A stretch of 64,000 nucleotides of DNA from positions 806,001 to 870,000 of the forward strand of contig NC_012964.1 in the NCBI RefSeq assembly GCF_000027005.1, written 5' to 3'. This DNA comes from Komagataella phaffii GS115 (taxonomy: Eukaryota; Ascomycota; Pichiomycetes; Pichiales; Pichiaceae). Positions 1-11,635 of the stretch are shown piece by piece. Below the pieces are notes generated by a model that searched no databases, was not told where the DNA came from, and was given only the letters and a program-made list of their open reading frames with translations. Each line of letters opens with the position of its first letter. The first letter of the stretch is position 1. The translations under genes and the position numbers were made by a program.

Positions 1-1100
1 ACAGCAAGGGGGATATTGTTTGGTACTGGCCCAATAGGTCTTCCCCAGCCCACTCGTACGCGTTTCTGTTTGATTGTTAGGCCTCTAAGTTGGGAGTTCA
101 TGTAGAACTGTTCTGCCGCAAATGCATCAATGAAGGTTACGAAACAAATTCGTTTTTCAGGTATTAACTTGACATTCTGCAGGATCCCACCTTTAACGAC
201 ATTGCAAACGCTTTCCACGGTGGTGTCGGGATGCAATCCGCCCAAATAAATTGTTCTGTTTTGAAGATTGCTATATGAAGAGTTTATTGGAGGAGCATTG
301 CTTGAAATTTGAGGAGTGGTCATTTGGTGATGAAAAAGACAGGGATCACTACAAAAAGAAGACAGAAGTAATAGCTTTTGATGAGTGTCATTAAGCAACT
401 CAAACACTTCTATACTCGTGGAAATATTAGAAAAATTGATCTGTATGGTTTCATACCGATACTGATAGTCGACAATAAGTGGTATTGCTTCTGGCAGATC
501 AGCTTTCAAAATAGAAATAACCAAATCATACAACTGATCACCAGTTTTATTTTGGGTCAACGTTCTAACTGCAAGAGATCTTGTGGCATTCAGATTCAGA
601 ATCCTATCCATATAAGTCCCATCTACCAAATAGTCATCGGATGAGTTATTGAAACACCATGAGATCTTGAGATTGTCAAAGCCTGTTGAAGAAACAAAGT
701 CCCTCCAGTCAAAATTTTGCAGAAAGACTAAAGCAGACTCATCGTTGACGAACTGCACCAACACGGATGTCCCTTCACCACTATCCTCTTTTATTTTCAC
801 ATTCTCCAAGAACTGACTCGATTTGAACGCGTCCAAAAACTCTTTCAGAGACAACTCCTTGGGCAATTTCTCAAATAACAAGGATCTAGAGTGATTCACC
901 TCATGCAGCAACTGGTAGTGCTCCGTTAAATATTTCTGATCCAGATTGCTCATGTGTTGATCAATATATGGCGTGCTTGGCTGGGATGGAAGAACTGGTG
1001 TAGCTAGAAAGGGTGTCAACAAATGTGACGGCAGCATGGACCGACCATAGTTGTAGTCCAACGGAGTTCCCGGTTGACTGGTATAAGAGAAGTTTTTCAT
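1..1100 (-). CDS. MRN1: MRN1/Nrd1-like RNA-binding protein (3' end outside window)
   Basis: The minus strand stays open from an ATG at 1100 to the left edge, giving about 366 residues; the C-terminal part lies outside the window. The first 280 residues are low-complexity and Ser/Asn/Leu-rich, with proline-containing patches. An RRM starts near residue 282, with an RNP2-like strand (TIYLGGL, 283-289) and an RNP1-like strand (KRICFVTF, 316-323), followed by a segment ending in VGWGRPIGPVP. The spacing and the 'GWG..GP' tail after the RRM match the multi-RRM family of S. cerevisiae Mrn1 and S. pombe Nrd1, cytoplasmic mRNA-binding proteins. The family call rests on recognising this RRM pattern; further RRMs are expected beyond the edge. 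Other multi-RRM proteins are possible. Confidence 0.8.
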   Translation of the reverse strand, partial: MKNFSYTSQPGTPLDYNYGRSMLPSHLLTPFLATPVLPSQPSTPYIDQHMSNLDQKYLTEHYQLLHEVNHSRSLLFEKLPKELSLKEFLDAFKSSQFLENVKIKEDSGEGTSVLVQFVNDESALVFLQNFDWRDFVSSTGFDNLKISWCFNNSSDDYLVDGTYMDRILNLNATRSLAVRTLTQNKTGDQLYDLVISILKADLPEAIPLIVDYQYRYETIQINFSNISTSIEVFELLNDTHQKLLLLSSFCSDPCLFHHQMTTPQISSNAPPINSSYSNLQNRTIYLGGLHPDTTVESVCNVVKGGILQNVKLIPEKRICFVTFIDAFAAEQFYMNSQLRGLTIKQKRVRVGWGRPIGPVPNNIPLA

Positions 1101-1590
1101 GTTCAATTATAGATCCACGAGTGAAGCCTGGTTAGAGTTTGGTTTCAGGTTGAAGATAATACAGGACGGACGCTCGAAAAGTAATAAGGAAGGTTACAGT
1201 GCGATGATATATTTAGATAAGGACAGGAGAGATTGTTCACCAAGACCAGATCCCGGTGTGGGAAAGGAAAGAATGCAATCGAGTTAGCAATAAACGGTGT
1301 CCTGTGTTACAAAGAGTGTTGGCACCCTTTCTTAGAGGAGCAATTTTCCATTCCAATTTGATCGGAAAGAGCCAGTCCTCCGACCCAAAAGTCTTCAGGT
1401 GTTATCTGAAAATAAAATACACGAGATCGGCATCACGTGATGAGGACTTCCAGATCCGAACCCGAATGGTTTCTTTGGTGACACACTACAGCCCGCATTG
1501 TTCAAGCCAATGCTCAAATGCCTAATACGCTAAAGTAGATACAGCCATAATGAAATTTTCGAATTTCAGCTATTTCACATACAAATCGAT
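1101..1590. other. Intergenic: MRN1-like promoter and TDH3 3' flank
   Basis: This 490-bp stretch lies between the start of the MRN1-like gene and the stop codon of TDH3, both on the minus strand. It should therefore hold the TDH3 3' UTR and polyadenylation signals on the right and the MRN1-like promoter on the left. The short plus-strand reading frames here have no family resemblance. The only clear motif is a CACGTG palindrome, listed separately. Confidence 0.6.
1431..1442. promoter_or_regulatory. 12-bp palindrome with CACGTG E-box
   Basis: CATCACGTGATG is a perfect 12-bp palindrome about 330 bp upstream of the MRN1-like start. The core matches sites bound by bHLH factors such as Cbf1. Binding is inferred from sequence only. 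Confidence 0.5.
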
Positions 1591-3084
<1,494 letters not shown>

Positions 3085-4114
3085 CTGTCAAGTGAAAGGG
3101 GCAATTTTAAGATTTCAATCTTGATGGATTTCATTGATCGATAATAGTCGCATGTGAGGCTGAAATGTGCCGATGAAAGAAAAAGAAAAACCTTGCAACA
3201 ATTTGGTCCATTGTCATCACTGACCTAACGTAGTTAAGGGATGCTGATATTCTTTGGGAAAAAAAGGAACACCATGATCCACGGTGGAAGACTATAATTC
3301 AGGAACGGATGTCAAATGTCCGTTTATGGGACCATTTCGATGGTAATTTGATCGGAACTACTGGAAAACTGTGATTTTTCAGAGAGTCTAGTAGGCCATA
3401 TTGGTCGGGACACGCCTGAAACTGTCTGCAACCCCACAGTTCGTTAAAGTTCCTAGTAGGCATGCTCAAGAAAGCAACCTTGGAGGTGTTGAGAGGCATT
3501 AAAACGTCTGAGGCATTAAGCGTTTAGGTTTGGCAAGTTAAGGTCCGGTCAATAGGGTCCAAAAGGTGGTTCACTTGGGACCAGAGTAGCAGAGATCTTA
3601 GTGCAAATGTAAGGAGCTGAAGTTAAAGTTTTACTTCAAACTTGATCCAAATTTGGTTATGTGTATACTAAATCAAGAATTGACTTGTGGAAGCATAGAT
3701 GTTCAAAAGACGCAAGGATGAATGATTGACAGTCGGGATTGAGTTGGCATGCAAGTTAATGGATTCAGTCTTTTTCTTTCACGAGGCATTCTCTGATTTT
3801 GCCAGACATACGATGTAAGGCTTTAAAAAACTTGAATCGAATGTATGCGTATATTTCGTACTCTGGTCATTTTGTAGAGTGAAAGAATGTGATCTGATCA
3901 GATCCGACCAGGTCTTCGTTTTTGGTATATATCTCCTTGCTTCCTAATATGGTTATATTGTCATTTTATGCTCGCGCGTTTCGTGTTTAGTATTCGCTCT
4001 GCTCTATTATTACTTAAATCTAACGACTACTCTTTCAAGCCTTACTCGACAGAATCACCTTGAAGTACCATTCATACTGCCCAATAAGAAGGTCTTTAAC
4101 GCTGCATTTAAGGG
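3085..4114. other. Intergenic between pGAP and PIF1
   Basis: This 1-kb gap separates two divergent genes and is long for this compact window. A 66-codon minus-strand ATG frame (3299-3499) has no recognisable family, and I do not call it. I see no tRNA, no repeat and no splice signals. The right end should hold the PIF1 promoter and leader; the left may hold distal control elements of TDH3. Confidence 0.5.
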
Positions 4115-6562
4115 ATGTACCATAATCCGTTTACAGCATATATTTTAACTAGCAGATTGACCTTTTTTATGAGAAGAATGAGTGTGCTTGGCAGACCAGT
4201 TTTGAGCCAAGCAGATATTGAAGCATTAGAGGTTTCTTTTACCGATGATGACAAATCGGAACCTTCATTTGACATTGATGATGACGATCTAATTCTTCTA
4301 ACTCTGAAAAATGTTCATCGTTCCCCCTTAAGAAAAGAACAGGCATTGCATCCTTCAATTTTGGAGACTCAAAGATCTGAAAAAATCACCATCACTCAAA
4401 CACCGTCGCCTGATTGGCACTTGTTTGAAACAACTTGCATTAAAAAGAGAAAGATTCATTTTCCAGATCCTGTCTCTTTTGACATAGAGGCCCAGATATC
4501 AACATTTTCCTCCTCTCCTATAAAGGCTGATAAAAAGAATAATAAAGTGATAGAAAAACAGCTGACAGAGCCTGCCTCCAAAGAGTCACCCGTGATAGAT
4601 TTAACCTCCAATGAAGACAAGCCAGAACTCACCACTAGCACCCAAAAACCTTCAACGCCTCCAAGATCAACATCAGCTCCGGTTGTCACCACCAGTATTG
4701 GTGTTAGAAATATTCATACTGTCACTGCCAGCAATGCTCAACCTTTAAATAGTAGGATACATCTCCTGACGCAAATTCCCAAACGCCCAGATGTTTTTCA
4801 GTTTACTCAAAAAGACTCACAAGAAATTGACGACGCTCAGCCCAAACTTGTCAAACCTTTGGTTTTATCGCTTGAACAAGAAAAAGTGATTCAGTTAGCC
4901 AAACAGGGGTTGGGAATATTCTACACAGGATCTGCTGGAACTGGAAAATCTGTCTTGCTCCGAAATTTGATAAAGGAACTAAAAGAGATCCATCCCCAAG
5001 GCACTGTTGGTGTCGCAGCTTCTACTGGATTAGCAGCTTGCAACATTGGTGGGCAAACGTTGCATTCTTTCACAGGTATAGGACTTGGTGATGCTGACGT
5101 TACCAAATTGTTGACAAAGATCAGAAGGAATAAAAAGGTTAGATCAAGATGGCTTGATTTGGAGGTACTCATCATTGACGAGATCTCAATGATAGATGGA
5201 AATCTGCTAGATAAATTGAATCTTATAGCCCAAAGGCTTCGCAAGAATAAGAAGCCATTTGGAGGAATTCAACTCATAGTATGTGGAGATTTTTATCAAC
5301 TACCACCTGTATCCAAAACCCAGTCTGCCAAGTTCGCTTTTGAGGCAGACTGTTGGGATGAAGTCGTTCCAATCACTTTGAAATTATCGAAAATTTTCAG
5401 ACAAAGAGGTGATTTGGAGTTCATAGACATGTTGAATGAGGTTAGAAATGGACGGATCTCCCCCAGAGTTGAAGCAGAGTTTCAGAAACTGAATAGACCA
5501 CTCCCAGTGGATCAAGGAATTACACCTACGGAACTCTATCCCACTCGAGAGGAAGTTGAGAGATCAAATAAAAGGCGTCTTGATAGTATTCCAAATGAAC
5601 CACTGATTTTCAAAAGTTATGATACTGGTTCGTTAAAAGACGAAGAGCAAATCCAGCATATGTTAAGCAACTTTATGGCTCCTAAAACCCTGACTTTGAA
5701 AAAAGGAGCTCAAGTAATGATGATCAAGAATGTGGATGCCACTTTGGTAAATGGATCTGTAGGGAAAGTTTTGGATTTTATTGACCCAGACACATACTTA
5801 TTCTACAAGAAAGTTAGTGGTGAGAACTCGGAACTGGAATTGGATACAATTGAACAGGAGATCGAAGCAAAAATTCTATCCAACGGAAAAAAATTAGATG
5901 CTAGTTTGAAGCCTTCAGAAAAGTTGATTTCTAATGCTTCAAATTTAGCAAAGCTTGATCTGGATGACAGCGTATTTTCTTTCATGAAATGCATCAAGAG
6001 TAAAAAGAAAACTGTCTCTGAAGATCTTAGGAGAAAATTAGAGTTGATTAACACGCTATACAAGAATTCCAGTGGAAGAAGGTTACCTTTAGTGCGTTTC
6101 TTGACCACTGATGGTGAAACTCGGGATGTACTGGTTGAACCTGAACAGTTTAGTATAAATGACATAGATGAGAAACCTCTAGCTTCGAGAGTACAGTTAC
6201 CGTTGATTTTAGCTTGGTCCCTTTCCATTCATAAATCTCAAGGACAGACATTAAACCATGCCAGAATTGACTTAAGAAGGGTATTTGAAGCTGGTCAAGC
6301 TTACGTTGCATTGAGCAGAGCTACTTCAAGGAAGGGTATACAAGTGCTCAACTTTAATAAAGAGAAAATTCGAACCAATCCTCAAGTGGAGATGTTTTAC
6401 CAGAAAATATATACAGTTGACGATGCAGTCGAAAAGGCAAAAATCCAACAAAAGCAGAAACCTCTTGATGATGCTTCGGCCCATAATGAAGCAAAGGAGA
6501 ATAGTAACTATGAACGCATGGCTCCAAATGATATTATAAAGCATTTGACTAGACGAAGATAA
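4115..6562 (+). CDS. PIF1: PIF1-family 5'-3' DNA helicase
   Basis: This 815-residue superfamily 1B helicase has a long disordered N-terminus followed by the helicase core from about residue 250. Walker A is GSAGTGKS (272-279). Walker B is LIIDEIS, with D355 and E356, followed by the Pif1-family signature MIDGNLLDKL. The C-terminal motifs include HKSQGQTL and YVALSRAT. Yeast Pif1 removes telomerase from DNA ends, unwinds G-quadruplexes and maintains mitochondrial DNA. The first ATG opens a short segment rich in aromatic, hydroxylated and basic residues, with further in-frame ATGs at codons 19 and 22. This resembles the alternative mitochondrial and nuclear starts known for S. cerevisiae PIF1. 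It ends 44 bp from convergent SEC39. RRM3 is the main alternative name. Confidence 0.95.
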   Translation: MYHNPFTAYILTSRLTFFMRRMSVLGRPVLSQADIEALEVSFTDDDKSEPSFDIDDDDLILLTLKNVHRSPLRKEQALHPSILETQRSEKITITQTPSPDWHLFETTCIKKRKIHFPDPVSFDIEAQISTFSSSPIKADKKNNKVIEKQLTEPASKESPVIDLTSNEDKPELTTSTQKPSTPPRSTSAPVVTTSIGVRNIHTVTASNAQPLNSRIHLLTQIPKRPDVFQFTQKDSQEIDDAQPKLVKPLVLSLEQEKVIQLAKQGLGIFYTGSAGTGKSVLLRNLIKELKEIHPQGTVGVAASTGLAACNIGGQTLHSFTGIGLGDADVTKLLTKIRRNKKVRSRWLDLEVLIIDEISMIDGNLLDKLNLIAQRLRKNKKPFGGIQLIVCGDFYQLPPVSKTQSAKFAFEADCWDEVVPITLKLSKIFRQRGDLEFIDMLNEVRNGRISPRVEAEFQKLNRPLPVDQGITPTELYPTREEVERSNKRRLDSIPNEPLIFKSYDTGSLKDEEQIQHMLSNFMAPKTLTLKKGAQVMMIKNVDATLVNGSVGKVLDFIDPDTYLFYKKVSGENSELELDTIEQEIEAKILSNGKKLDASLKPSEKLISNASNLAKLDLDDSVFSFMKCIKSKKKTVSEDLRRKLELINTLYKNSSGRRLPLVRFLTTDGETRDVLVEPEQFSINDIDEKPLASRVQLPLILAWSLSIHKSQGQTLNHARIDLRRVFEAGQAYVALSRATSRKGIQVLNFNKEKIRTNPQVEMFYQKIYTVDDAVEKAKIQQKQKPLDDASAHNEAKENSNYERMAPNDIIKHLTRRR

Positions 6563-6606
6563 TAAAAATGATGGTGATGACAAGTTTGAGGTATATACTA
6601 ACCTAA

Positions 6607-9135
6607 CTATCTATTATTCGGCGTTGCCCCTATAGCCCACCCAAGACCATTAACCAGCATATTAGAAAATTTATCCTGAGCTTGTCCTAAATCCACTTTC
6701 AGATTTTGAGCAGTTTGGTTTTTCAAAACTTCTGTAGCGGACGATGTTAGAGCTCTAGTGAATCTTGATTCTAACGACTCATTTGCCCTGGCATTTGATT
6801 CTCGGACAACTCTTTTATTCCTTAACTTCAAATCTCCCTTAATTCTCTCTAGGTCTTTATTAAGTAAGCTCCATTGCTCCACTATCGGTACATTGAATTC
6901 CGTTGGTACATGTAAGAGGAGCTTTCCTAAAATGCTAAGTTGTTTTTCAATCAAGATTTTGGAATTTTCTGATGAATCTTCATCAATGTATTTGGAAATT
7001 TGGAAAAACACTATCCAGTTTTGCTGAATGATAGAAGAAGGACTATCTAGTAGTTCAAGTCCATGTTGGTAGGAATAGTTAAAATCATTTCTAACTAGGG
7101 AGAACTCAATACATTTGAGCTGTACCAAAATTTGTAAATCTGCAAATTGAGCTTTTAGCAGTTGGCTAGACTCTGAGGAATCACTAAATCCTATGATCAG
7201 GTTTTCATATATGTCAACGAGGTAGCCTGGATCTTTATAAGAGCTCTCTTCAGATTCCAAAATTCTAACTATGACATGTATCGGATCTTCTCCATTGTTG
7301 AGTAGTAGTAAGTTCTTGGGCTGAAAGTTTCTTGAAAAAGAGAGATGAAATCTCTGTGAGATTGATTCGAAAGCGGAAATCAGGGATTGTAGCTGGGAAT
7401 TCTGACTAACATTATTAGTATTTTTGGGAATTATATCAGGGTTTGTCACTATGGATGGATCATGAAAATGACTCAAAAGAGTTTTAAGATGATTAATGTT
7501 GGAAGCAGCTCCATAAAGAGACCAAGCATGTTCTAGAATAATGGAAGCGTACTTTGGATTTTTGTTGAACTCATGAACACCGACCAACTGGGGAATAATA
7601 AGCCTGAAAAAAACATGGTAATCATGCGATTGGGAAAAAAAGAGTTTGAAAAACAGTATGTTGACTTCTTCTTTGGATACTTGGCTGAATATTTGCGTGT
7701 CATTCAAAAACCAGTTCAAAGTATTCAGGAGACTTGTCCAATCCCTCTCGCTGGAACAGTACTGAATCTCATTAGCAAGAAATTTATTGAGCTCCAACAA
7801 CTGAATCTGAGAATCAGAAGTAAATTGAAGGTTGAGCAATTGAAAAACCGACAAATTTGAGGCATATAATTTTTCACAACATTCCAAGAGAGTACGTAAT
7901 TTGAGAATGTTGTTCTTTGTTGGGACCATGGTCGAAAACTTAATCACCTCTGATAAGTTTTTCTCTTTCCAGTCATTCAGTTCAATTGTCTCGTCGGCGG
8001 AGTTTGTGCTAACGGTATTATCATCTGAAACATTCAAAATGAAACTTAGTATTTCTTTGAACATAAGGCAAAGACTCAAATCAACGCTAGACGTAAGATA
8101 CCCGGTACCAATAATCAGTGAAACCAGCCTGTTATAACAATTGCTGTCATTTTGCTGAAATACTTTGAGTACCTCAAAATCATTAGTTTTTAGTTTGGAA
8201 AGATTGGATGCTAATAATTGACTATCTTGTAGCGTTTGTTCAAAAACTGTTTGCAAAAATTCAATATACTCACCCCAACAATTGATATAGGTAATGTAGG
8301 GAAGTAGAATTTCATGTGTAACTTTTTCAGCACTATCTTGATTTATGCAATCATATATCAACTTTAATTGAGTTCTGATGGTCAGAGTGTTCCACTTGGA
8401 TAGTGTCATATCTGGTGACAAGTACGGGAACAACTTATGAGCAACCTGTACATAATTGATTCTCCAATCTGACACTTCATCAACAAATAAAGGGAAATTG
8501 AAGGTCAGATCTGGTATTACTTCGTTTACTTTAATGGTTCTCGCTTTGATAAATGATACAGTAAGTTTTGTAGGATCTAAACTACTGGAATATGAAAGAG
8601 CCATTGATTTCTTAGTAACTTGCTTGCATAACTTAGTGGCTCTGTTGCTAATCGTCGAAGGATCCAGATTTAGGTACGTTTGATAGTCAGGATGGGAGGC
8701 CTGAAATCGTTCCAAAGTTTCCTCCAATTCCAACTCCAGTTTGGTACCAGAGGTATCATCACTAACCACAACATCTTCTGGTTTATACCCGTCCAATAAA
8801 TCTAAAATAAAGGTCAACAAATGTGGATCCAAGTGATCGGGAAGAAAGACCAACAATAAACTTGTAACGTTGTACAATGTCAGATCAAGGATTCTATCAT
8901 GGGGATAACCTTGCTTTGACAACTCTTCAATTTCTTTGGTCTTGAAATACACGAAGTCTGCAATTAGGTCCACCAAAGACTTTAATTGCAATGTCTTCCC
9001 CTCTGAAGCCAACAATCCTATTAGCAAGTACACTTGATTCGTTATCATGGTGGGGACAACTGACCTGAGAAGTGAATAGTAGGCAATTGGAATACTAGAC
9101 TCGAATAATGGGGAATGTTCGGATGTATCTAACAT
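6607..9135 (-). CDS. SEC39: SEC39, Dsl1 tethering complex subunit
   Basis: This encodes an 842-residue, mostly helical protein. Its C-terminal region, including the stretch around 'QLSILGKLL..VP' and 'EQWSLLNKDLE', aligns by eye with the end of S. cerevisiae Sec39, and the middle looks like a Sec39 helical-repeat domain. Sec39 works with Dsl1 and Tip20 to tether COPI vesicles arriving from the Golgi at the ER. The frame can be read up to a GTG at 9171, but the first ATG is at 9135, so I start there; 42 bp then separate it from the divergent gene at 9178. The protein is longer than S. cerevisiae Sec39 (about 709 residues), with an extra basic and Gly/Ala-rich tail. There is no signal peptide, consistent with a peripheral ER protein. 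Confidence 0.82.
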   Translation of the reverse strand: MLDTSEHSPLFESSIPIAYYSLLRSVVPTMITNQVYLLIGLLASEGKTLQLKSLVDLIADFVYFKTKEIEELSKQGYPHDRILDLTLYNVTSLLLVFLPDHLDPHLLTFILDLLDGYKPEDVVVSDDTSGTKLELELEETLERFQASHPDYQTYLNLDPSTISNRATKLCKQVTKKSMALSYSSSLDPTKLTVSFIKARTIKVNEVIPDLTFNFPLFVDEVSDWRINYVQVAHKLFPYLSPDMTLSKWNTLTIRTQLKLIYDCINQDSAEKVTHEILLPYITYINCWGEYIEFLQTVFEQTLQDSQLLASNLSKLKTNDFEVLKVFQQNDSNCYNRLVSLIIGTGYLTSSVDLSLCLMFKEILSFILNVSDDNTVSTNSADETIELNDWKEKNLSEVIKFSTMVPTKNNILKLRTLLECCEKLYASNLSVFQLLNLQFTSDSQIQLLELNKFLANEIQYCSSERDWTSLLNTLNWFLNDTQIFSQVSKEEVNILFFKLFFSQSHDYHVFFRLIIPQLVGVHEFNKNPKYASIILEHAWSLYGAASNINHLKTLLSHFHDPSIVTNPDIIPKNTNNVSQNSQLQSLISAFESISQRFHLSFSRNFQPKNLLLLNNGEDPIHVIVRILESEESSYKDPGYLVDIYENLIIGFSDSSESSQLLKAQFADLQILVQLKCIEFSLVRNDFNYSYQHGLELLDSPSSIIQQNWIVFFQISKYIDEDSSENSKILIEKQLSILGKLLLHVPTEFNVPIVEQWSLLNKDLERIKGDLKLRNKRVVRESNARANESLESRFTRALTSSATEVLKNQTAQNLKVDLGQAQDKFSNMLVNGLGWAIGATPNNR

Positions 9136-9177
9136 GGATTCTTCATCAACCAACAATATTTCAGGGCCCACTGAGCA

Positions 9178-9870
9178 ATGTCAACCGAAGAAGCCGGCAT
9201 AAGGACGCAGGCACAGTTGCTTGACACAGAACTTAACAAGTACATGTCCACGAGGACGCAAGTTTGGGACTTGGCTAATGTGGTAAAACTGGGTAACAAG
9301 TTAACAGAAGATCAGATTCAAAAGATACAGAGTTTAAAGGCAGACATAAACAGAAGCGAAGCATTCCTTAAGTTGAACTTGAGATCACAACAATTAGAAT
9401 TCCGAACGATTTATGAACAGAACAAAGACGTTGAAGAAATCGTTAATGAAAAATTGCAATCCAAATTGTCAGAAATAGAAGCCCAAAATGCGAAGCTACA
9501 GTCTCAAGTTGACACAGTTTCGGAGCTGATCGATAAAAGAAATCAAATTACCGACTTGTTAAACCTTTTTATTTCGGGAAATCAAGATTTGGAATTGTCC
9601 AAAGATGAACTAGAGAAAACGTTCCAAGGGTACGACATGGAACCAGTGTACAAAATGGCAAAAAGATCAGGAAAGATTTACAGGTTCAGAAAACTACACT
9701 TGAAAGAATCAGTGCAGCAATTGAATGCAAAAATCAAGGACAAAGAGGCTCAAATTCAAAAATTAAAAGCAAATATCAGAGAAAAGAAAGCTAGGTGGGA
9801 CAGGTTGTCAAAAATAATAGCCTCCAACTTGGAGAGTTTAAAGGAAGATCTGGTAACAGAACTTCGATAA
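9178..9870 (+). CDS. Coiled-coil protein, function not recognised
   Basis: This 230-residue protein starts at ATG 9178 and is almost entirely alpha-helical and charged. Heptad-like coiled-coil runs cover about residues 75-130 and 170-225, joined by a short, less charged segment that contains a conserved-looking 'YKMAKRSGKIYRFRKLHL' stretch. There is no signal peptide, membrane segment or catalytic motif. Size and pattern would fit a small structural subunit of, for example, a kinetochore, spindle-pole or tethering complex, but I cannot assign it to any. It is divergent from SEC39 with a 42-bp gap between start codons, so the two must share a very short promoter. It is convergent with MRPL4, with 49 bp between stops. 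Confidence 0.8.
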   Translation: MSTEEAGIRTQAQLLDTELNKYMSTRTQVWDLANVVKLGNKLTEDQIQKIQSLKADINRSEAFLKLNLRSQQLEFRTIYEQNKDVEEIVNEKLQSKLSEIEAQNAKLQSQVDTVSELIDKRNQITDLLNLFISGNQDLELSKDELEKTFQGYDMEPVYKMAKRSGKIYRFRKLHLKESVQQLNAKIKDKEAQIQKLKANIREKKARWDRLSKIIASNLESLKEDLVTELR

Positions 9871-9919
9871 TTTCGAAAATGTATGATTACTATTTACACA
9901 AATGTTACGTCGTTTCAGT

Positions 9920-10783
9920 TTATTCTGCGACTTCTAATCGATCTCTGACAAGTTCTTGAATAACTTCCAGTTCCTTCTCTTGAGGAATTTGAATATCATT
10001 AGCTCTGTACTCTTCAATTCTTTTGACAGCAAGAGTAACTCCTTCCTTATTGCTAGTCTCTTCAAACAGAGCGTAATTTTCAACTATGCTTGACAGTTTT
10101 CCCAAGTCTTGCAATTCAGGAACGCTTTCAGAAAATTTGGCAAACTTCAATTCTCCAATGAACTTGACACCCTCCAGGAAATGCTCATCAACTACAGTGT
10201 CAGCGGATAAATAATTAGGGATTCCAAATATAGCATACTGTAGCCTTTCCAGTTTGTCGTACCATTCTTGAGTTTCAACGTCCTGAGAATCCAAGTACTC
10301 CTGTTTAAAATCCTGTAAATAATCTTGTAGCTCGGAGGACTTCAGTAATTTTTCTCTAGACTTTGTCTCCGCCAATTGCCTTTCTCTCAAAACGTGCTTG
10401 ATTCTCCACATCGTAGTCCTGATTTGTTCACTTTGCTCTTCGTAAATAATGGCACTCTGAGAATCAACGCTTTCCAATAGTCGGTGTTCTCTGCCCAGTA
10501 CATTTCTCTCTTTCAAACACACATACCATAGCTTGTGCAAGTCGTCAAACTTCTTCCTTCTCAGCTCTTGAATTGTCCATGGACGACCAGTTGTTTGAAT
10601 TTCCTGGGGTTTTCTAAGAAAGTTCTTGTTGTCGAAAAACTGCCACAATGGATGGTTTTCAGGAACAGTGATGTTGTCTATGGTAGGGGGAATGGGTCTT
10701 CTAAGTTTTATGTTAGTTGGCAGCCTGTTTCTGGCGGCGGCCATTGAAGTGGTGCTGAATCTTGCCACTGTCGATCGATTCAT
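9920..10783 (-). CDS. MRPL4: Mitochondrial large-subunit ribosomal protein uL29m (MRPL4)
   Basis: This 287-residue protein begins with a basic, Ser/Arg-rich presequence-like N-terminus without acidic residues in the first 30. It then has the MRP-L47/uL29m signature around residues 65-95 ([14 protein letters not shown] followed by [13 protein letters not shown]). uL29m lies near the polypeptide exit of the mitochondrial large ribosomal subunit. The rest is helical, as in other yeast Mrpl4 proteins, whose length is similar. The ATG at 10783 is the first in frame. It shares a 320-bp divergent promoter containing a CACGTG box with RSO55, another mitochondrial translation gene. Confidence 0.93.
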   Translation of the reverse strand: MNRSTVARFSTTSMAAARNRLPTNIKLRRPIPPTIDNITVPENHPLWQFFDNKNFLRKPQEIQTTGRPWTIQELRRKKFDDLHKLWYVCLKERNVLGREHRLLESVDSQSAIIYEEQSEQIRTTMWRIKHVLRERQLAETKSREKLLKSSELQDYLQDFKQEYLDSQDVETQEWYDKLERLQYAIFGIPNYLSADTVVDEHFLEGVKFIGELKFAKFSESVPELQDLGKLSSIVENYALFEETSNKEGVTLAVKRIEEYRANDIQIPQEKELEVIQELVRDRLEVAE

Positions 10784-11103
10784 TAGTGGTTGTGGTTGAC
10801 TCTTGAGACAAATTTTTTCCAGATGTCGGTTTGAAGAGGAGTTTCCTAATCGGTCACGTGATGTTTATGTAATCAAACAGTTGGTTTTGAGTTGCAGGAG
10901 AAGATACTGGAGGATAAAGTAAGCTGTGCAAAGAGTCAATGGTGGAGTAGCGTGTAGTACGCGGTCCTTATCTCCAAATGGCTCACTTTGCTGAAAGTTT
11001 GTTTAGGTCGTTCAAGATGAACTGGCTATAAAAGTTTAATATCTAAATATGCGCGAGAACCCTCTGTTCTATTTCACTCTAGAACACAGTGAACTGAACC
11101 ACT
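10784..11103. promoter_or_regulatory. Divergent promoter MRPL4 / RSO55 with Cbf1-like site
   Basis: These 320 bp lie between two divergent mitochondrial-translation genes. GTCACGTGAT at 10853-10862 contains a CACGTG core about 70 bp upstream of the MRPL4 ATG and 240 bp upstream of RSO55. A TATA-like 'ctataaaagt' occurs at 11026-11035 on the plus strand, about 70 bp before RSO55. Shared control is an inference. Confidence 0.55.
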
Positions 11104-11610
11104 ATGCTTAGACTAATACGGCTATCCTCGTCATTGCCGAAGGTAAATATACCCAAGGCAAATAAGATGCCGGCAAGACCTACGATTGCTGAGGGCGACA
11201 TCAAGGAAAAGTTCATAAAGGGCGGATCTGGTAAAGGCGGACAAAAGATCAACAAGACTAACTCCAAAGTGCAACTTACACATATAGCTACAGGGATTGT
11301 AGTAACTTCTCAGGCAACGAGGTCAAGGGAACAGAACCGCAAAATAGCAAGGGAGATACTGGCTTTGAAACTTCAAGACTTGGAAGATCCAGCAAACAGT
11401 AGGCAAAGAATTGTGATTGAAAGACAGAAAATGGTAAAGGCTAGAAAGAATAAGAGAACAAAGGCTAAATACGAAACATTAGAAAAGAACAAACAGGAAA
11501 AAGAGGATTTACTGGAGGGAATAGACGAGATAGTTTTTATTGATGAGAACTCTGAGCCGATTCAAATTGACACCAAGCAATCTAAACAGAAACTACTAAA
11601 ACAATTGTAA
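11104..11610 (+). CDS. RSO55: Mitochondrial GGQ release-factor-like protein (RSO55/MTRFR)
   Basis: This 168-residue protein has a short basic mitochondrial-type leader and a class I release-factor domain. The catalytic GGQ is at residues 45-47 within GGSGKGGQKINKTNS, and the tail is lysine-rich and helical. It lacks the codon-recognition domains of true release factors. This is the layout of S. cerevisiae Rso55 (YLR281C) and human MTRFR (C12orf65), which rescue mitochondrial large ribosomal subunits that keep a peptidyl-tRNA. The ICT1/Pth3 branch is the alternative; the position of GGQ and the basic tail favour Rso55. It is convergent with RAP1, with 25 bp between stops. Confidence 0.88.
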   Translation: MLRLIRLSSSLPKVNIPKANKMPARPTIAEGDIKEKFIKGGSGKGGQKINKTNSKVQLTHIATGIVVTSQATRSREQNRKIAREILALKLQDLEDPANSRQRIVIERQKMVKARKNKRTKAKYETLEKNKQEKEDLLEGIDEIVFIDENSEPIQIDTKQSKQKLLKQL

Positions 11611-11635
11611 ATTACACTAAGATTACAGAATGAAA

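Noticed and set aside
3299..3499. 66-codon ATG frame between pGAP and PIF1
   Set aside because: No domain, no membrane segment and no splice support; the length is within chance expectation for a 1-kb gap.
9136..9171. SEC39 start at the upstream GTG
   Set aside because: Yeast nuclear genes rarely start at GTG; an ATG is available at 9135 and gives a complete protein.
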